Made by a program: the position numbers and the translations under genes. The notes under the pieces were generated by a model, which was not told the DNA's origin, made no database searches, and worked only from the letters and a program-made list of their open reading frames with translations. 64,000 nucleotides of DNA from positions 62,001 to 126,000 of the forward strand of contig CAZIDY010000004.1 of assembly GCA_964538505.1 (NCBI GenBank), in the 5' to 3' direction. The first letter of the stretch is position 1, and every line of letters begins with the position of its first letter. This DNA comes from Zeimonas sp964538505 (GTDB lineage: Bacteria; Pseudomonadota; Gammaproteobacteria; Burkholderiales; Burkholderiaceae_E). Below are positions 43,062 through 53,320 of the stretch, piece by piece.

Positions 43062-44390
43062 TCAGTACGTCTCGAGGTGCAACCGCCCCTCGCGCTCCAG
43101 CTTCTCGACGAGCGCCTCCCACTGCACCCCGCCCTGCACCGCCACGTCGCGCAGCGCCGCGACGACGCCATCCTCCATGCTCTTCAGACCGCAGACGTAG
43201 ACATAGGTGTGCTCGTCCTTCAGCAGCTCGAGCACGTCGGCCGCGCGCTCGCGCAGCAGGTCCTGCACGTAGCGCTTCGGCGCGCCCGGCGTGCGCGAGA
43301 ACGCCAGGTTCACGTCGATGAAGTCGCGCGGCAGCTTCATCAGCGGCCCGAAATACGGCAGCTCCTGCTCGGTGCGGGCACCGAAGAACAGCATCAGCTT
43401 GCCGCTCTCGAACTTTCCGCTCGCACGCAGGCGGCGCCGGTACTCGGTCATCGCGCGCATCGGCGCGCTACCGGTGCCGGTGCAGACCATCAGGATGTTC
43501 GAGCGCGGGTGGTTCGGCATCAGGAACGACGTGCCGAAGGGCCCCGTCACCTGCACCGTGTCGCCCTTCTTCAACTCGCAGACATAGTTCGAGCACACGC
43601 CCTGCACGGGCTTGCCCTCGTAGTCGGTGGTGACGCGCTTCACGGTGAGCGCGACGTTGTTGTAGCCGGGGCGCTCGCCGTTGCGCGGGCTCGCCACCGA
43701 GTACTGTCGCGGATGATGCGGCTTGCCGTGTGCGTCGACGCCGGGCGCGACGATGCCGATCGACTGGCCTTCGAGCACCGGGAAAGGCATCGAGCCGAAG
43801 TCGAGCACGATGTGATGCGTGACGCTCGACGCGTCGGCTTCGGTGACGCGGAAGTTGCCGACGACGGTGGCGGTCACCGGGTTTTTCGGTCCGTACAGGT
43901 TCGCGTACGGATGTGCGGCCGACCACGGTTTCGTCGTCGAGCCGATTCGTTTCGAGACGATCGCGATCGCGGCCGGTTCGACGCTGCCGAAGGAGGCTGC
44001 CGACGCAACGAGCGCCTCGGCTACATCGGCCTCGACCGTCGCCCCGGCGTCGTCACCGACACCATCGGGCAACGGCACCTCGTCCGGGAGTTCGTCCCAG
44101 ACGAACTGCTCGGCGATCGGATACGCGGCGCTCTTGAGGATCCGCCTCCAGTTGTCGATCGCCCCGGTCGGGCAGGGCGGCACGCAGGCCATGCAGCCCT
44201 CGCACACATCGGGCTTGACGACATAGTTCCTGTCGTCGTGCGTGATCGCCCCGACCGGACATGCTTCCTCGCAGGTGTTGCAGCGGATGCAGATCTCGGG
44301 ATCGATCAGGTGCTGGCGGATCACCTCGACGCCGCCCTTCGGCGTCGAGATCGCGGTGGCCTGTTGCGGTTCGGCGGTGACGGCTGACAT
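43062..44390 (-). CDS. boxA: Benzoyl-CoA 2,3-epoxidase reductase component BoxA
   Basis: The 442-residue flavoprotein passes electrons from NADPH to BoxB. Two 4Fe-4S ferredoxin motifs stand near the N-terminus (CIRCNTCEEACPVGAI and CEGCMACVPPCPTGAI). A ferredoxin-NADP reductase module follows, with the FAD-binding RQYSVASPRNGE, the nucleotide-binding CTGTGSAPMRAM and the terminal region YVCGLKSMEDG. It is the last gene of the boxCBA group, separated from boxB by 144 bases that carry a strong hairpin. Confidence 0.96.
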   Translation of the reverse strand: MSAVTAEPQQATAISTPKGGVEVIRQHLIDPEICIRCNTCEEACPVGAITHDDRNYVVKPDVCEGCMACVPPCPTGAIDNWRRILKSAAYPIAEQFVWDELPDEVPLPDGVGDDAGATVEADVAEALVASAASFGSVEPAAIAIVSKRIGSTTKPWSAAHPYANLYGPKNPVTATVVGNFRVTEADASSVTHHIVLDFGSMPFPVLEGQSIGIVAPGVDAHGKPHHPRQYSVASPRNGERPGYNNVALTVKRVTTDYEGKPVQGVCSNYVCELKKGDTVQVTGPFGTSFLMPNHPRSNILMVCTGTGSAPMRAMTEYRRRLRASGKFESGKLMLFFGARTEQELPYFGPLMKLPRDFIDVNLAFSRTPGAPKRYVQDLLRERAADVLELLKDEHTYVYVCGLKSMEDGVVAALRDVAVQGGVQWEALVEKLEREGRLHLETY

Positions 44391-44495
44391 CGTCGCGACT
44401 CCCTTGTGTCGGATGCGATCGCGCGGATCGGGCGCTCGCTACCGTGCGCACCTGTGCGCTCGCGCGCCCGGCGCGGGCGAGCGCTGCGGTCGTCC

Positions 44496-44523
44496 GATAC
44501 GGCGCGCAGGCGCGCGCCGTATC
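44496..44523 (-). terminator. Hairpin between boxB and boxA
   Basis: GATACGGCGCGC and its exact complement enclose a four-base loop, a 12-bp GC-rich stem located 11 bases after the boxB stop. No T-run follows on the minus strand. It may therefore be a stabilising or processing element, or a partial terminator that lowers boxA relative to boxB, rather than a full stop. Confidence 0.55.
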
Positions 44524-44534
44524 GATCGGATCGC

Positions 44535-45962
<1,428 letters not shown>

Positions 45963-45982
45963 TCCATCACTCCCGATATCTG

Positions 45983-47737
45983 TTAGACGCGGTTCCAGTC
46001 GAAAGCCGCTTTCTCGCCCTTGCCGTACAGCTTCAGTGCGCCCTTGTCGCCGACCGCATTCGGGCGATTGAAGATCCAGTTCTGCCAGGCCGTGAGACGC
46101 CCGAAGATGCGCGTCTCCATCGTCTCCTGGCTCGCGAAGCGCAGGTTCGCCTCGAGGCCGGTGAGCGCATCGGGCGACATCGCCGCACGCTCCTCGATCG
46201 CGATGCGGATCTCGTCCGCCCAGTCGATGTCGTCGAGCGCGGCGGTGACGAGGCCAAGCTGCTCGGCACGCTCGGCGTCGAGCGTCTCGCCGATCGCCGC
46301 CCGCGCGGCCTGCATCGGCTCGCTTTCCTCGTAGAAGCGGCGCTCGAGCCGCGATTGACCGTTCACCATCGGATACCAGCCGAAGTTCGCCTCGGTGAGC
46401 GCCATCTTCGGCGCCTTCTGCGGCTCGTCGGGCAGCATCAGCATGTACGCGCGATCCGCTGCGAAGGCAAGCTCGGCGAGCGTGCCGACGAAGCACGAAC
46501 CCGGCTCGACCAGCGCGAACAGCGTGCGCGAGGAGACGTCGAGGCGCGCCAGCGTCCGGCGCAGCATGCCGATCGTCTCGCGCACGAACCAGTGCTGCGC
46601 GTGCTTCGCGAGCGTCTCGTCGATCTGCTTCACCACGGCGGCGTCGCCCTCGGTACGCAGCAGCCAGATGCCGATGTCGAGCTCGTTGGTGCGCATCGAC
46701 AGGATCGCGTCGTCGAGCTCGCGCGCCATCTGCAGCGGCCACCACGCGGCGCCGGCGGCGACGATCGCGTCGACGTCGGTCGGCTGCGCATCGGCGGGCG
46801 CCTTCACGGTGAAGGTAGCGGTACGGCGCGAGCGGTCGATCTGCACGTCGACGAAACGGTAGTGGTAGCCGGCGTCGTCGACCGTGCGCTCGATCGGCGT
46901 GAGTGCGACGCCCTTCGCGTCGGCAGGCCGATCACTTTCGTCGGCATGCGCGCGCGCACGTTCGGCGATCACCTGCGCGAACTGCTGCGGCCGCGCAATT
47001 TCGTCGACCAGGCGCCAGTCTTTCGCGCGCTGGCCGCGCACGCCCTCGGTGGTCGTGCAGAAGATGTCGGCGCGGTCGTGGCGCACCTTGCGCTTGTCGG
47101 TGACGCGCGTAAGACCTCCGGTGCCGGGAAGCACGCCGAGCAGCGGCACCTCGGGCAGCGACACGGCCGACGAGCGATCGTCGACGAGCACGATGTCGTC
47201 GCAGGCGAGCGCGAGCTCGTAGCCGCCGCCCGCGCAGGAACCGTTCAGCGCGGCGATGAACTTCAGGCCCGAGTTGCGGCTCGAGTCCTCGATGCCGTTG
47301 CGCGTCTCGTTGGTGAACTTGCAGAAGTTCACTTTCCACGCGTGGCTCGAAGTGCCGAGCATGAAGATGTTCGCGCCCGAGCAGAAAACCTTGTCCTTGC
47401 TGCTGGTGACGACGACGCTGCGCACCTCGGGATGCTCGAAGCGGATCCGTTGCAGCGCGTCGTGCAGCTCGATGTCGACACCGAGGTCGTAGGAATTGAG
47501 CTTGAGCTTGTAGCCGGGACGGATGCCGGCGTTCTCGTCGATGTCGAGCGACAGCGTCGCGACCGGGCCATCGAAGGACAGCTTCAGGTGCCGGTACTTC
47601 GACGGGTCGGTGCGGTAGTCGACGGCCGGCACGCGTGCTTCAGACGCGGCCGATCCCGCCGAGCCATTGGCCTGCGATGCGACGTTCGATGCGGGGGCGG
47701 GCGACGAAGGCGCGGCGACCGGGGCGGAGGTATTCAT
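45983..47737 (-). CDS. boxC: 2,3-Epoxybenzoyl-CoA dihydrolase BoxC
   Basis: The 584-residue crotonase-superfamily enzyme opens and cleaves the epoxide ring with two waters, releasing formate and 3,4-dehydroadipyl-CoA semialdehyde. The first crotonase domain has CSGANIFMLGTSSHAWK and the oxyanion region ALNGSCAGGGYELALACDD. A second, more divergent domain includes EPGSCFVGTLAELAFAADR. A low-complexity Ala/Ser-rich N-terminus of about 35 residues precedes the conserved start. AGAGGAG stands before the ATG at 47737. It is the first gene after the BoxR operators. Confidence 0.96.
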   Translation of the reverse strand: MNTSAPVAAPSSPAPASNVASQANGSAGSAASEARVPAVDYRTDPSKYRHLKLSFDGPVATLSLDIDENAGIRPGYKLKLNSYDLGVDIELHDALQRIRFEHPEVRSVVVTSSKDKVFCSGANIFMLGTSSHAWKVNFCKFTNETRNGIEDSSRNSGLKFIAALNGSCAGGGYELALACDDIVLVDDRSSAVSLPEVPLLGVLPGTGGLTRVTDKRKVRHDRADIFCTTTEGVRGQRAKDWRLVDEIARPQQFAQVIAERARAHADESDRPADAKGVALTPIERTVDDAGYHYRFVDVQIDRSRRTATFTVKAPADAQPTDVDAIVAAGAAWWPLQMARELDDAILSMRTNELDIGIWLLRTEGDAAVVKQIDETLAKHAQHWFVRETIGMLRRTLARLDVSSRTLFALVEPGSCFVGTLAELAFAADRAYMLMLPDEPQKAPKMALTEANFGWYPMVNGQSRLERRFYEESEPMQAARAAIGETLDAERAEQLGLVTAALDDIDWADEIRIAIEERAAMSPDALTGLEANLRFASQETMETRIFGRLTAWQNWIFNRPNAVGDKGALKLYGKGEKAAFDWNRV

Positions 47738-47816
47738 CAGGTCGACTCCTCTGGGCGGGCCGCTCGGGCGGGCGCCGAACGGCAATGAAATATAGTGCTT
47801 ATGGGCAACGGGTTCA

Positions 47817-47861
47817 TGCATCATGATGCACTCTAGTGCCTGTGTCAAGCACTCAAGTGCA
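47817..47861. promoter_or_regulatory. Tandem BoxR operators before boxC
   Basis: Three TGCA-N6-TGCA type sites are arrayed: TGCATCATGATGCA (perfect, 47817-47830), TGCACTCTAGTGCC (47827-47840, sharing TGCA with the first) and AGCACTCAAGTGCA (47848-47861). This is the known recognition pattern of BzdR/BoxR. They lie 80-124 bases upstream of boxC and downstream of boxR. Confidence 0.8.
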
Positions 47862-47951
47862 TGGTGGTAATGACAGTACCGGGAACGATAGTCTGCGCCG
47901 CGGGCGTGGCAGCAACCACGCCGCGGCGTGCCGGGATGCAGCGGGTCGGGC

Positions 47952-48929
47952 TCAGGCCGCTTCGGCGATCGCGGCGCGCACCTGCGTGCGCAGCCCGGCG
48001 AAGCATTTCTCGAGCGTCTTGCCGCTCGTGCGGTAGGTGAGATCGGCCTTCGCGTAGAAGGACGCGCGACCGGCGAGGATGCGGCGCAGATCTTCCATCG
48101 CCCCGGGGCCGGACATCGGACGCAGGTCGCCCTGCTCGCGCACGCGCAGCATGTGGTCCTCGGGGTCGGCCTGCAGCCATACGGTGTAGCAGTGCGCGAG
48201 CAACAGGTTGAAGGTTGCGCTGTCGGAGACGAGTCCGCCAGGGGTGGCCATGACGACCTCGGGGAAGATCTGCACGACCTCCTCGACCGCACGCCGCTCG
48301 TAGCGCCGGTACGCATTCGCGCCGTACAGCGAATGAATCTGCGGAATGCCGCAGCCGGCGAGCTTCTCGATCTCGCGCCCCAGCTCGACGAAGGGAAAGC
48401 CGAGATCGTCGGCGAGCATGCGCCCGAGCGTCGACTTGCCCGCGCCGCGCAGGCCGACGAGCGCGATGTGGCTGCGGCGCAGCCGCTCGTCGCCGGTGGC
48501 GTTGTCGAAAAGCTCGGAGAGCTTCAACCGCGCGCGCCGCAGGTCGGCTTCGGAGCGGTTCTCGAGCAGCTCGCGGATCAGCAGCCATTCCGACGAGTCG
48601 GTCGTCACGTCGCCGACCAGCTCGGCCAGCGCACAATGAAGCGCAGCCGCGAGCTGGTGCAGGATCAGGATCGACGCGTTGCCGCTGCCGTATTCCAGGT
48701 TTGCGAGGTGCCGCTCGGAGATGCCGGCCGATGCGGCCAGCGCCTTGCGCGTGAGCCCGCGCCGGGCGCGCAGCGTGCGAATCCGCTCGGCGAGCGCAGG
48801 CAGCACGGTCGCCGCCGGGTCGAGCGCTTCGCCGGCAGCGTTGCCGACCGCCGGCGTACCGACGGCGGACGCACCGTCGGGCACGGGAGTCGGAAACGGA
48901 CCGGAATCGGGGAGTGCGCTCATGACCAT
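47952..48929 (-). CDS. boxR: BoxR: helix-turn-helix regulator fused to a shikimate-kinase-like domain
   Basis: The protein has about 325 residues. The N-terminal XRE-type HTH domain (LTRKALAASAGISERHLANLEYG) is joined through a linker to a shikimate-kinase-like domain with Walker A VGLRGAGKST and the downstream TPGGLVSDSATFNLL. In BzdR/BoxR of Azoarcus this domain binds benzoyl-CoA and releases the repressor from its operators. Matching operators lie on both sides of this gene. ATG at 48929 is used and 48923 is equally possible. About 20 N-terminal residues are low complexity. Confidence 0.95.
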   Translation of the reverse strand: MVMSALPDSGPFPTPVPDGASAVGTPAVGNAAGEALDPAATVLPALAERIRTLRARRGLTRKALAASAGISERHLANLEYGSGNASILILHQLAAALHCALAELVGDVTTDSSEWLLIRELLENRSEADLRRARLKLSELFDNATGDERLRRSHIALVGLRGAGKSTLGRMLADDLGFPFVELGREIEKLAGCGIPQIHSLYGANAYRRYERRAVEEVVQIFPEVVMATPGGLVSDSATFNLLLAHCYTVWLQADPEDHMLRVREQGDLRPMSGPGAMEDLRRILAGRASFYAKADLTYRTSGKTLEKCFAGLRTQVRAAIAEAA

Positions 48930-48953
48930 CAGTGATCGGCTGGTTGGACTACA

Positions 48954-48967
48954 TGCATTCTAGTGCT
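48954..48967. promoter_or_regulatory. BoxR-like operator between boxR and boxD
   Basis: TGCATTCTAGTGCT matches the TGCA-N6-TGCA pattern except for its last base. It lies 25 bases upstream of the boxR start and could control boxR and the divergent boxD. Confidence 0.65.
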
Positions 48968-48994
48968 TGACGCTTGCCGAAGAAAAGCACTATC

Positions 48995-49026
48995 GTTCAT
49001 GCCCTTTGATGTTCATACCCTTTGAT
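48995..49026 (+). repeat. Tandem 16-bp direct repeat before boxD
   Basis: GTTCATGCCCTTTGAT is followed immediately by GTTCATACCCTTTGAT, differing at one base. It ends 20 bases before the boxD start codon, inside the expected promoter or leader. Confidence 0.7.
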
Positions 49027-49046
49027 CGAACGCACGCGGAGCCGCC

Positions 49047-50627
49047 ATGACCCAATTGCTCGAAAATCATCTCGGCGGACGCTGGCAGACCGGCACGGGT
49101 GCCGGTACGCCGCTGTTCGACCCGGTGCTCGGCACCGAACTCGTGCGCATCTCTTCGACCGGGCTCGATCTCGCCAACGGTTTCGAACATGCCCGCCAGC
49201 GCGGGGGATCAGCGCTGCGAGCGCTCACCTACAAGGAGCGCGCCGGGCTGCTCGCGCGCATCGCCGAAACGCTGCAGGGTCATCGCGACGCCTATTTCGA
49301 TATCGCGCTGCAGAACTCCGGCACGACGAAAAACGACTCCTCGGTCGACATCGACGGCGCGATCTTCACGCTCGGCCAGTACGCGCGCTGGGGCGCGAAG
49401 CTCGGCGACGCGCGCTGGCTCGCCGAAGGCGGGGCGGTGAAGCTCGGCAAGGACGGCAGCTTCCAGACGGCGCACCTGCTGACGCCGCAGCGCGGCCTCG
49501 TGCTGTGCATCAACGCCTTCAACTTCCCCGCCTGGGGCCTGTGGGAGAAGGCGGCGCCGGCGCTGCTCTCCGGCGTTCCGGTGGTCGTGAAGCCCGCCAC
49601 CGCCACCGCCTGGCTCACGCAGCGCATGGTGGCCGACGTCGTTGCCGCGGGCGTGCTGCCCGACGGCGCGCTGTCGGTCGTCTGCGGCTCGAGCGACGGT
49701 CTGCTCGACGCGCTGCAACCCTTCGACCTGCTGTCGTTCACCGGCTCGGCAGACACCGCGCGTGCGATCCGCGAGCACCACGCGGTGCTTCGTCACGGCG
49801 TGCGGATGAACGCCGAGACCGACAGCCTGAACAGCGCGCTGCTCGCGCCCGACGCAGCGCCCGGCTCGGACGCCTTCGCGTCGATGGTGCGCGAGGTCGT
49901 GCGCGAGATGACGGTGAAGGCAGGGCAGAAGTGCACGGCGATCCGACGCGTGCTGGTGCCGCAGGCGCACGCGCGCGAAGCGGCCGACGCGATCGCATCG
50001 GCGCTCGCCGGCATCCAGGTCGGCAACCCGCGCAACGACAGCGTGCGCATGGGCTCGCTGGCGAGTCGCGCGCAGGCGAACGCCGTGCGTGAAGGGCTGA
50101 AGACGCTCGGCGGCGAGGCGAAGCCGGTGTTCGCCGGCGACGAGAAATCGCTGGTGGACGCCGACGCTTCGGTGGGCGCGTTCGCGATGCCGCACCTGTT
50201 CGCCGTCGACGACGCCGACGCATCGGCGCTCGTGCATGAAACCGAGGTGTTCGGGCCGGTGGCCACGATCGTTCCCTATCGAGACGCCGAGCATGCGTTC
50301 TCGCTCGCGCGTCGCGGCGCAGGCTCGCTCGTCGCGTCGGTCTTCACCGACGATGTCGACTTCGCCGCGCAGGCGGCGATCGAGATCGGGCACGCGCACG
50401 GCCGCGTCCACGTCGTGACGCCTGCCGTGGCGAAGACGCACACCGGCCACGGCAACGTAATGCCGATGTCGCTGCACGGCGGCCCGGGTCGCGCAGGCGG
50501 CGGCGAGGAACTGGGCGGGCTGCGCGCGCTGGCCTTCTACCACCAGCGCAGCGCAGTCCAGGGACCGCAGTCGCTCGTCGAATCGGTGCTGGGACAGGCG
50601 GCCGCCTACGCTCCCGACGCCGCCTGA
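49047..50627 (+). CDS. boxD: 3,4-Dehydroadipyl-CoA semialdehyde dehydrogenase BoxD
   Basis: The 526-residue aldehyde dehydrogenase oxidises the ring-cleavage product of BoxC to 3,4-dehydroadipyl-CoA, using NADP in studied relatives. It resembles the aldehyde dehydrogenase half of PaaZ: INAFNFPAWGLWEKAAPALL, the general-base Glu in NAETDSLNSALL and the catalytic Cys in VKAGQKCTAIRRVLVP. It is divergent from boxR, with 117 bases between them that hold an operator and a tandem repeat. Its stop codon lies in the loop of a 10-bp hairpin. Confidence 0.95.
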   Translation: MTQLLENHLGGRWQTGTGAGTPLFDPVLGTELVRISSTGLDLANGFEHARQRGGSALRALTYKERAGLLARIAETLQGHRDAYFDIALQNSGTTKNDSSVDIDGAIFTLGQYARWGAKLGDARWLAEGGAVKLGKDGSFQTAHLLTPQRGLVLCINAFNFPAWGLWEKAAPALLSGVPVVVKPATATAWLTQRMVADVVAAGVLPDGALSVVCGSSDGLLDALQPFDLLSFTGSADTARAIREHHAVLRHGVRMNAETDSLNSALLAPDAAPGSDAFASMVREVVREMTVKAGQKCTAIRRVLVPQAHAREAADAIASALAGIQVGNPRNDSVRMGSLASRAQANAVREGLKTLGGEAKPVFAGDEKSLVDADASVGAFAMPHLFAVDDADASALVHETEVFGPVATIVPYRDAEHAFSLARRGAGSLVASVFTDDVDFAAQAAIEIGHAHGRVHVVTPAVAKTHTGHGNVMPMSLHGGPGRAGGGEELGGLRALAFYHQRSAVQGPQSLVESVLGQAAAYAPDAA

Positions 50628-50637
50628 GCGGCGTCGG
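50614..50637. terminator. Hairpin overlapping the boxD stop codon
   Basis: CCGACGCCGC-CTGA-GCGGCGTCGG is a perfect 10-bp stem whose loop contains the TGA stop of boxD. It sits between convergent genes. No T-run follows, so a barrier or 3'-end stabiliser is as likely as a true terminator. Confidence 0.5.
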
Positions 50638-50704
50638 AGCTTCGGCCGCCTGAGCGGCTCCCCGGCTGCGGCCGCGGACCAACAGCCCGACGGCCGCGGC
50701 CGGA

Positions 50705-51847
50705 TCAGTAGCGATACAGGGCCGCTGCGCCGCTGTCGACCGGCATACGCTCCGACGGCACGACGACGACCTCGCCGCCCAGGCGCAGCACCGCCTCGGC
50801 GAGGTCGTCGATGAGATCGTCGGTGTCGGGCCTGCTCGACCCGCCGAGTTCGATCGCACCGCTCTGCCCGTCGAATCGGCCAGGAACCACGCGCTCGGCA
50901 TCGACGAGCAGCGTGCCGACGCGTCCGGCGGCAACCGCCGCCCCGATGTCGGACAGGTCGGCCGAGCCGAGCTGCTTCGCACGCCCTGCTTCGAAGGCAT
51001 CGATCAGGCCGGCGAGGCGCTCGAGGTAGTACGGCTGCACCAGCTCCCACGCCCGCGCGCGCAACGCATCGAGCGGGATCGAATCCGGATTCACGTACAG
51101 CGCCGAGGCCGACAGCGACGGGTTGCGGCTGATGCGCCGGAACAGGTGATGGTTCTCCGGCAGCGCCGCCAGCAGCAGCGGCACCGGATCTGCGGTGTGC
51201 TGCTCGAGCAGCGCACGGTCGACCGCACGGAAGAAGTGCTCGGTTTCCCGGTCGATCGCATCCTGGCGCACGTCGGTTCCGTGCCGCGTGATCTTCGCCG
51301 ACGCAGCGGCGCCGTAGTGGCGGGTGGCGCGCTCGGCGTCCCGCTCATCGCCGCTGACGTCGGCCGGCGAGCGCGGAATGCCCGTCAGCAGCTCCACTTC
51401 GTCGAGAACGTCGCGGTTGCCCTCGAAGAGCTTCGCTTCGTGCCGGCTCAGCCCGAGAATCCGATAGCGGTCGGCCGATTGCGCGATACGCAGCAGCGGC
51501 TTCAGATGGAAGGAATCGGCAACGACGACGCGCTCCGGCACCGCGCGTTGCAGCCGGTAGACGCGAAAGAAACCCGGCGCACCGAGCACGGCAAGCCCGT
51601 CGAGCGCCGTGTTCCAGAAGGCTTCGTTCGTGCCGAGCGCGTGAAAGGGCTCGAGCAGCGCCTGCAGCTCGCGGTTCGGATACTGCTGCTGCAGCGAGGC
51701 CTCGAGCGCCCGCACGCCGTTGCGGAAGCGGATCGGATCCTGCTGGTTGTCCGGGTGCTGCCGGTGGGTGGGTTGGTAGAGCGACAGGCAGGGGCCTTCG
51801 CGGGCCTCGAGCAGCAGGCCGGGAAAATCGTCGGACAGCAAAGCCAT
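50705..51847 (-). CDS. Bacterial archaeo-eukaryotic release factor family (baeRF3-like) protein
   Basis: The 380-residue protein shows the three-part layout of bacterial eRF1-like proteins: an N-terminal ACLSLYQP-type region (PCLSLYQPTHRQHPDNQQDP), a middle domain with LSRHEAKLFEGNRDVLDE and a C-terminal Rossmann-like part ending VDSGAAALYRY, the family hallmark. Such proteins are suspected of acting on ribosomes or in stress response, but no function is proven. GGAGGT stands before the ATG. It is convergent with boxD and divergent from the dodecin gene. Confidence 0.8.
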   Translation of the reverse strand: MALLSDDFPGLLLEAREGPCLSLYQPTHRQHPDNQQDPIRFRNGVRALEASLQQQYPNRELQALLEPFHALGTNEAFWNTALDGLAVLGAPGFFRVYRLQRAVPERVVVADSFHLKPLLRIAQSADRYRILGLSRHEAKLFEGNRDVLDEVELLTGIPRSPADVSGDERDAERATRHYGAAASAKITRHGTDVRQDAIDRETEHFFRAVDRALLEQHTADPVPLLLAALPENHHLFRRISRNPSLSASALYVNPDSIPLDALRARAWELVQPYYLERLAGLIDAFEAGRAKQLGSADLSDIGAAVAAGRVGTLLVDAERVVPGRFDGQSGAIELGGSSRPDTDDLIDDLAEAVLRLGGEVVVVPSERMPVDSGAAALYRY

Positions 51848-51936
51848 GATGCACCTCCAGGAAAAGACGATCCTCGATTCTCAATGTTTCCTGACACGGG
51901 CATGATGGCAGCACACAACCACCCCGGAGAAACCGA

Positions 51937-52146
51937 ATGACCGGCCACGTCTACAAGCATATCCAACTCACCGGCTCGTCGAGCACCGGCATGGACGACG
52001 CCATCCGGAACGCAATCGCCAAGGCGGGCGAAACCGTTCGCAACATCCAGTGGTTCAAGGTGATCGAGACACGGGGCCACGTCGTCGACGGCAAGGTCGG
52101 TCACTTCCAGGTGACGCTCGACGTCGGCTTCACTCTGGAAGATTGA
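51937..52146 (+). CDS. Dodecin flavin-binding protein
   Basis: The 69-residue protein has the full dodecin pattern: HVYKHIQLTGSSSTGMDDAI, the flavin-stacking tryptophan in RNIQWFKVIETRGHV and GKVGHFQVTLDVGF. Twelve copies form a hollow sphere that stores riboflavin or FMN. CGGAGAAA precedes the ATG. The last 17 bases overlap the convergent DUF2231 gene. Confidence 0.93.
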   Translation: MTGHVYKHIQLTGSSSTGMDDAIRNAIAKAGETVRNIQWFKVIETRGHVVDGKVGHFQVTLDVGFTLED

Positions 52147-52720
52147 ATCGGCGCGAGTTCGTCAGGTGCGGGACGAGCCTGCCGTTCGAGACCTCCTGCA
52201 CCATGTGGCGCACGCCGTTGAAGAGGTCGACGAGCGCCGTGACGACGAAGGCGCGCAGTTGTCCGGCGCGCAGCGTCGGCGCGCCCGGCCGGTAGACGCC
52301 GCCGGCCGGCTTCACGCCGACGCCTTCGGCGTAGACCATCTTTCCGCCGAGATACGCGGTGTAGCCGAGCAGTCCGACCGCGGCGACACCGGTGGCCAGG
52401 TACAGCGCGCCGGGTCGATCGTGGTGCGAGCGCCATGAGGCCATCGCGAGCGCGGTGACCGTCGCCGCAGCGTTCAGGTTCCGGTGCGTCACCAGCATCT
52501 CGTGCGCAGTGCCTTCGTTGACCTGCTCGCCCGCGATCAGGCCGCTGCCGGCGGCGGCCACCGCACCGACGGCGGCGACCTGGATCGCCGTGCGGCCGAC
52601 CTGTCGCATCGCGTCGTCGTCGCGCGTCGTGCCGATCCAGTCGGCGACGACCGCGAGCGGAAGCAGCGCCATCGGCAGATGGACGAGGGTCGGATGCATC
52701 TCTTCGAGGCGGATCGCCAT
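52130..52720 (-). CDS. DUF2231 membrane protein
   Basis: The 196-residue protein starts MAIRLEEMHPTLVHLPMALLPL, with the HPTLVHLP motif of DUF2231, and has four predicted helices with conserved histidines (for example AHEMLVTHRNLNAAA). A C-terminal soluble tail follows. The histidines suggest haem or metal binding, which is an inference. The ATG at 52720 follows GGAG, and ATG at 52732 is possible. Residues further upstream in the open frame do not fit the family. Confidence 0.8.
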   Translation of the reverse strand: MAIRLEEMHPTLVHLPMALLPLAVVADWIGTTRDDDAMRQVGRTAIQVAAVGAVAAAGSGLIAGEQVNEGTAHEMLVTHRNLNAAATVTALAMASWRSHHDRPGALYLATGVAAVGLLGYTAYLGGKMVYAEGVGVKPAGGVYRPGAPTLRAGQLRAFVVTALVDLFNGVRHMVQEVSNGRLVPHLTNSRRFNLPE

Positions 52721-52830
52721 TTCGCACTCCATTGCACCAGGAATTCCGGACAGCGCCGCAAGCCGGTTGCCCGGCGCCGGTGGTAGCGTGGCGGCTTCGT
52801 CGCAGACCCACCGCCTACGAGGAGAAATCG

Positions 52831-53295
52831 ATGGATCGACCGGTGCGATCACCGTTCACGCTGCAGACCGTCGTGCGATTCACGCACACCGACCCGGCCG
52901 GCTACGTCTTCTTCCCACGCTACTTCGAGATGCTGCAGGCGGTGGTCGAAGACTGGTTCACCGATGCGCTCGGCATCCGCTACGCGGACTTCATCCTCGC
53001 ACGTCGGCTCGGCACGCCTACGGCGCGTACCGAATGTACCTTCGTCGCGCCCTGCCACCTCGGCGAGCACCTCGACCTCACCGTATACCTCGAGCACATC
53101 GGCTCGAGCTCGATCCGGCTGCGCTTCGTCGGCACCGTCGCGGGCGAGCGACGGCTCGAAGCGGTGTCGACGCTCGTCGTCATCGAGCTCGACGGCGGGC
53201 GTCCGCGGCGCATCGACGACGACCTGCGCGCGCGGTTGACCGCGTATCGTGCGGGGCAGGGCGAACCGGCGCTGCCGCCGCCGCGCGTTCGATGA
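52831..53295 (+). CDS. 4HBT family acyl-CoA thioesterase
   Basis: This 154-residue hot-dog-fold thioesterase has the motif VRFTHTDPAGYVFFPRYFEM, which includes the catalytic Asp of 4-hydroxybenzoyl-CoA thioesterases, and LGEHLDLTVYLEHIGSSSIR. It would hydrolyse an acyl- or aroyl-CoA to the free acid. Its position near the box genes makes a benzoyl-CoA safety-valve thioesterase plausible but unproven. GAGGAGAAA precedes the ATG at 52831. The YbhN-type gene follows after 25 bases. Confidence 0.85.
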   Translation: MDRPVRSPFTLQTVVRFTHTDPAGYVFFPRYFEMLQAVVEDWFTDALGIRYADFILARRLGTPTARTECTFVAPCHLGEHLDLTVYLEHIGSSSIRLRFVGTVAGERRLEAVSTLVVIELDGGRPRRIDDDLRARLTAYRAGQGEPALPPPRVR

Positions 53296-53320
53296 GCCCG
53301 ATGAAGACCGCGCGAACGCA

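Noticed and set aside
42290..43321. Long open frames on both strands through the amidase-boxA gap
   Set aside because: The translations repeat mirror-like strings on both sides of the large palindrome and overlap boxA, so they reflect DNA repeats and not a gene.
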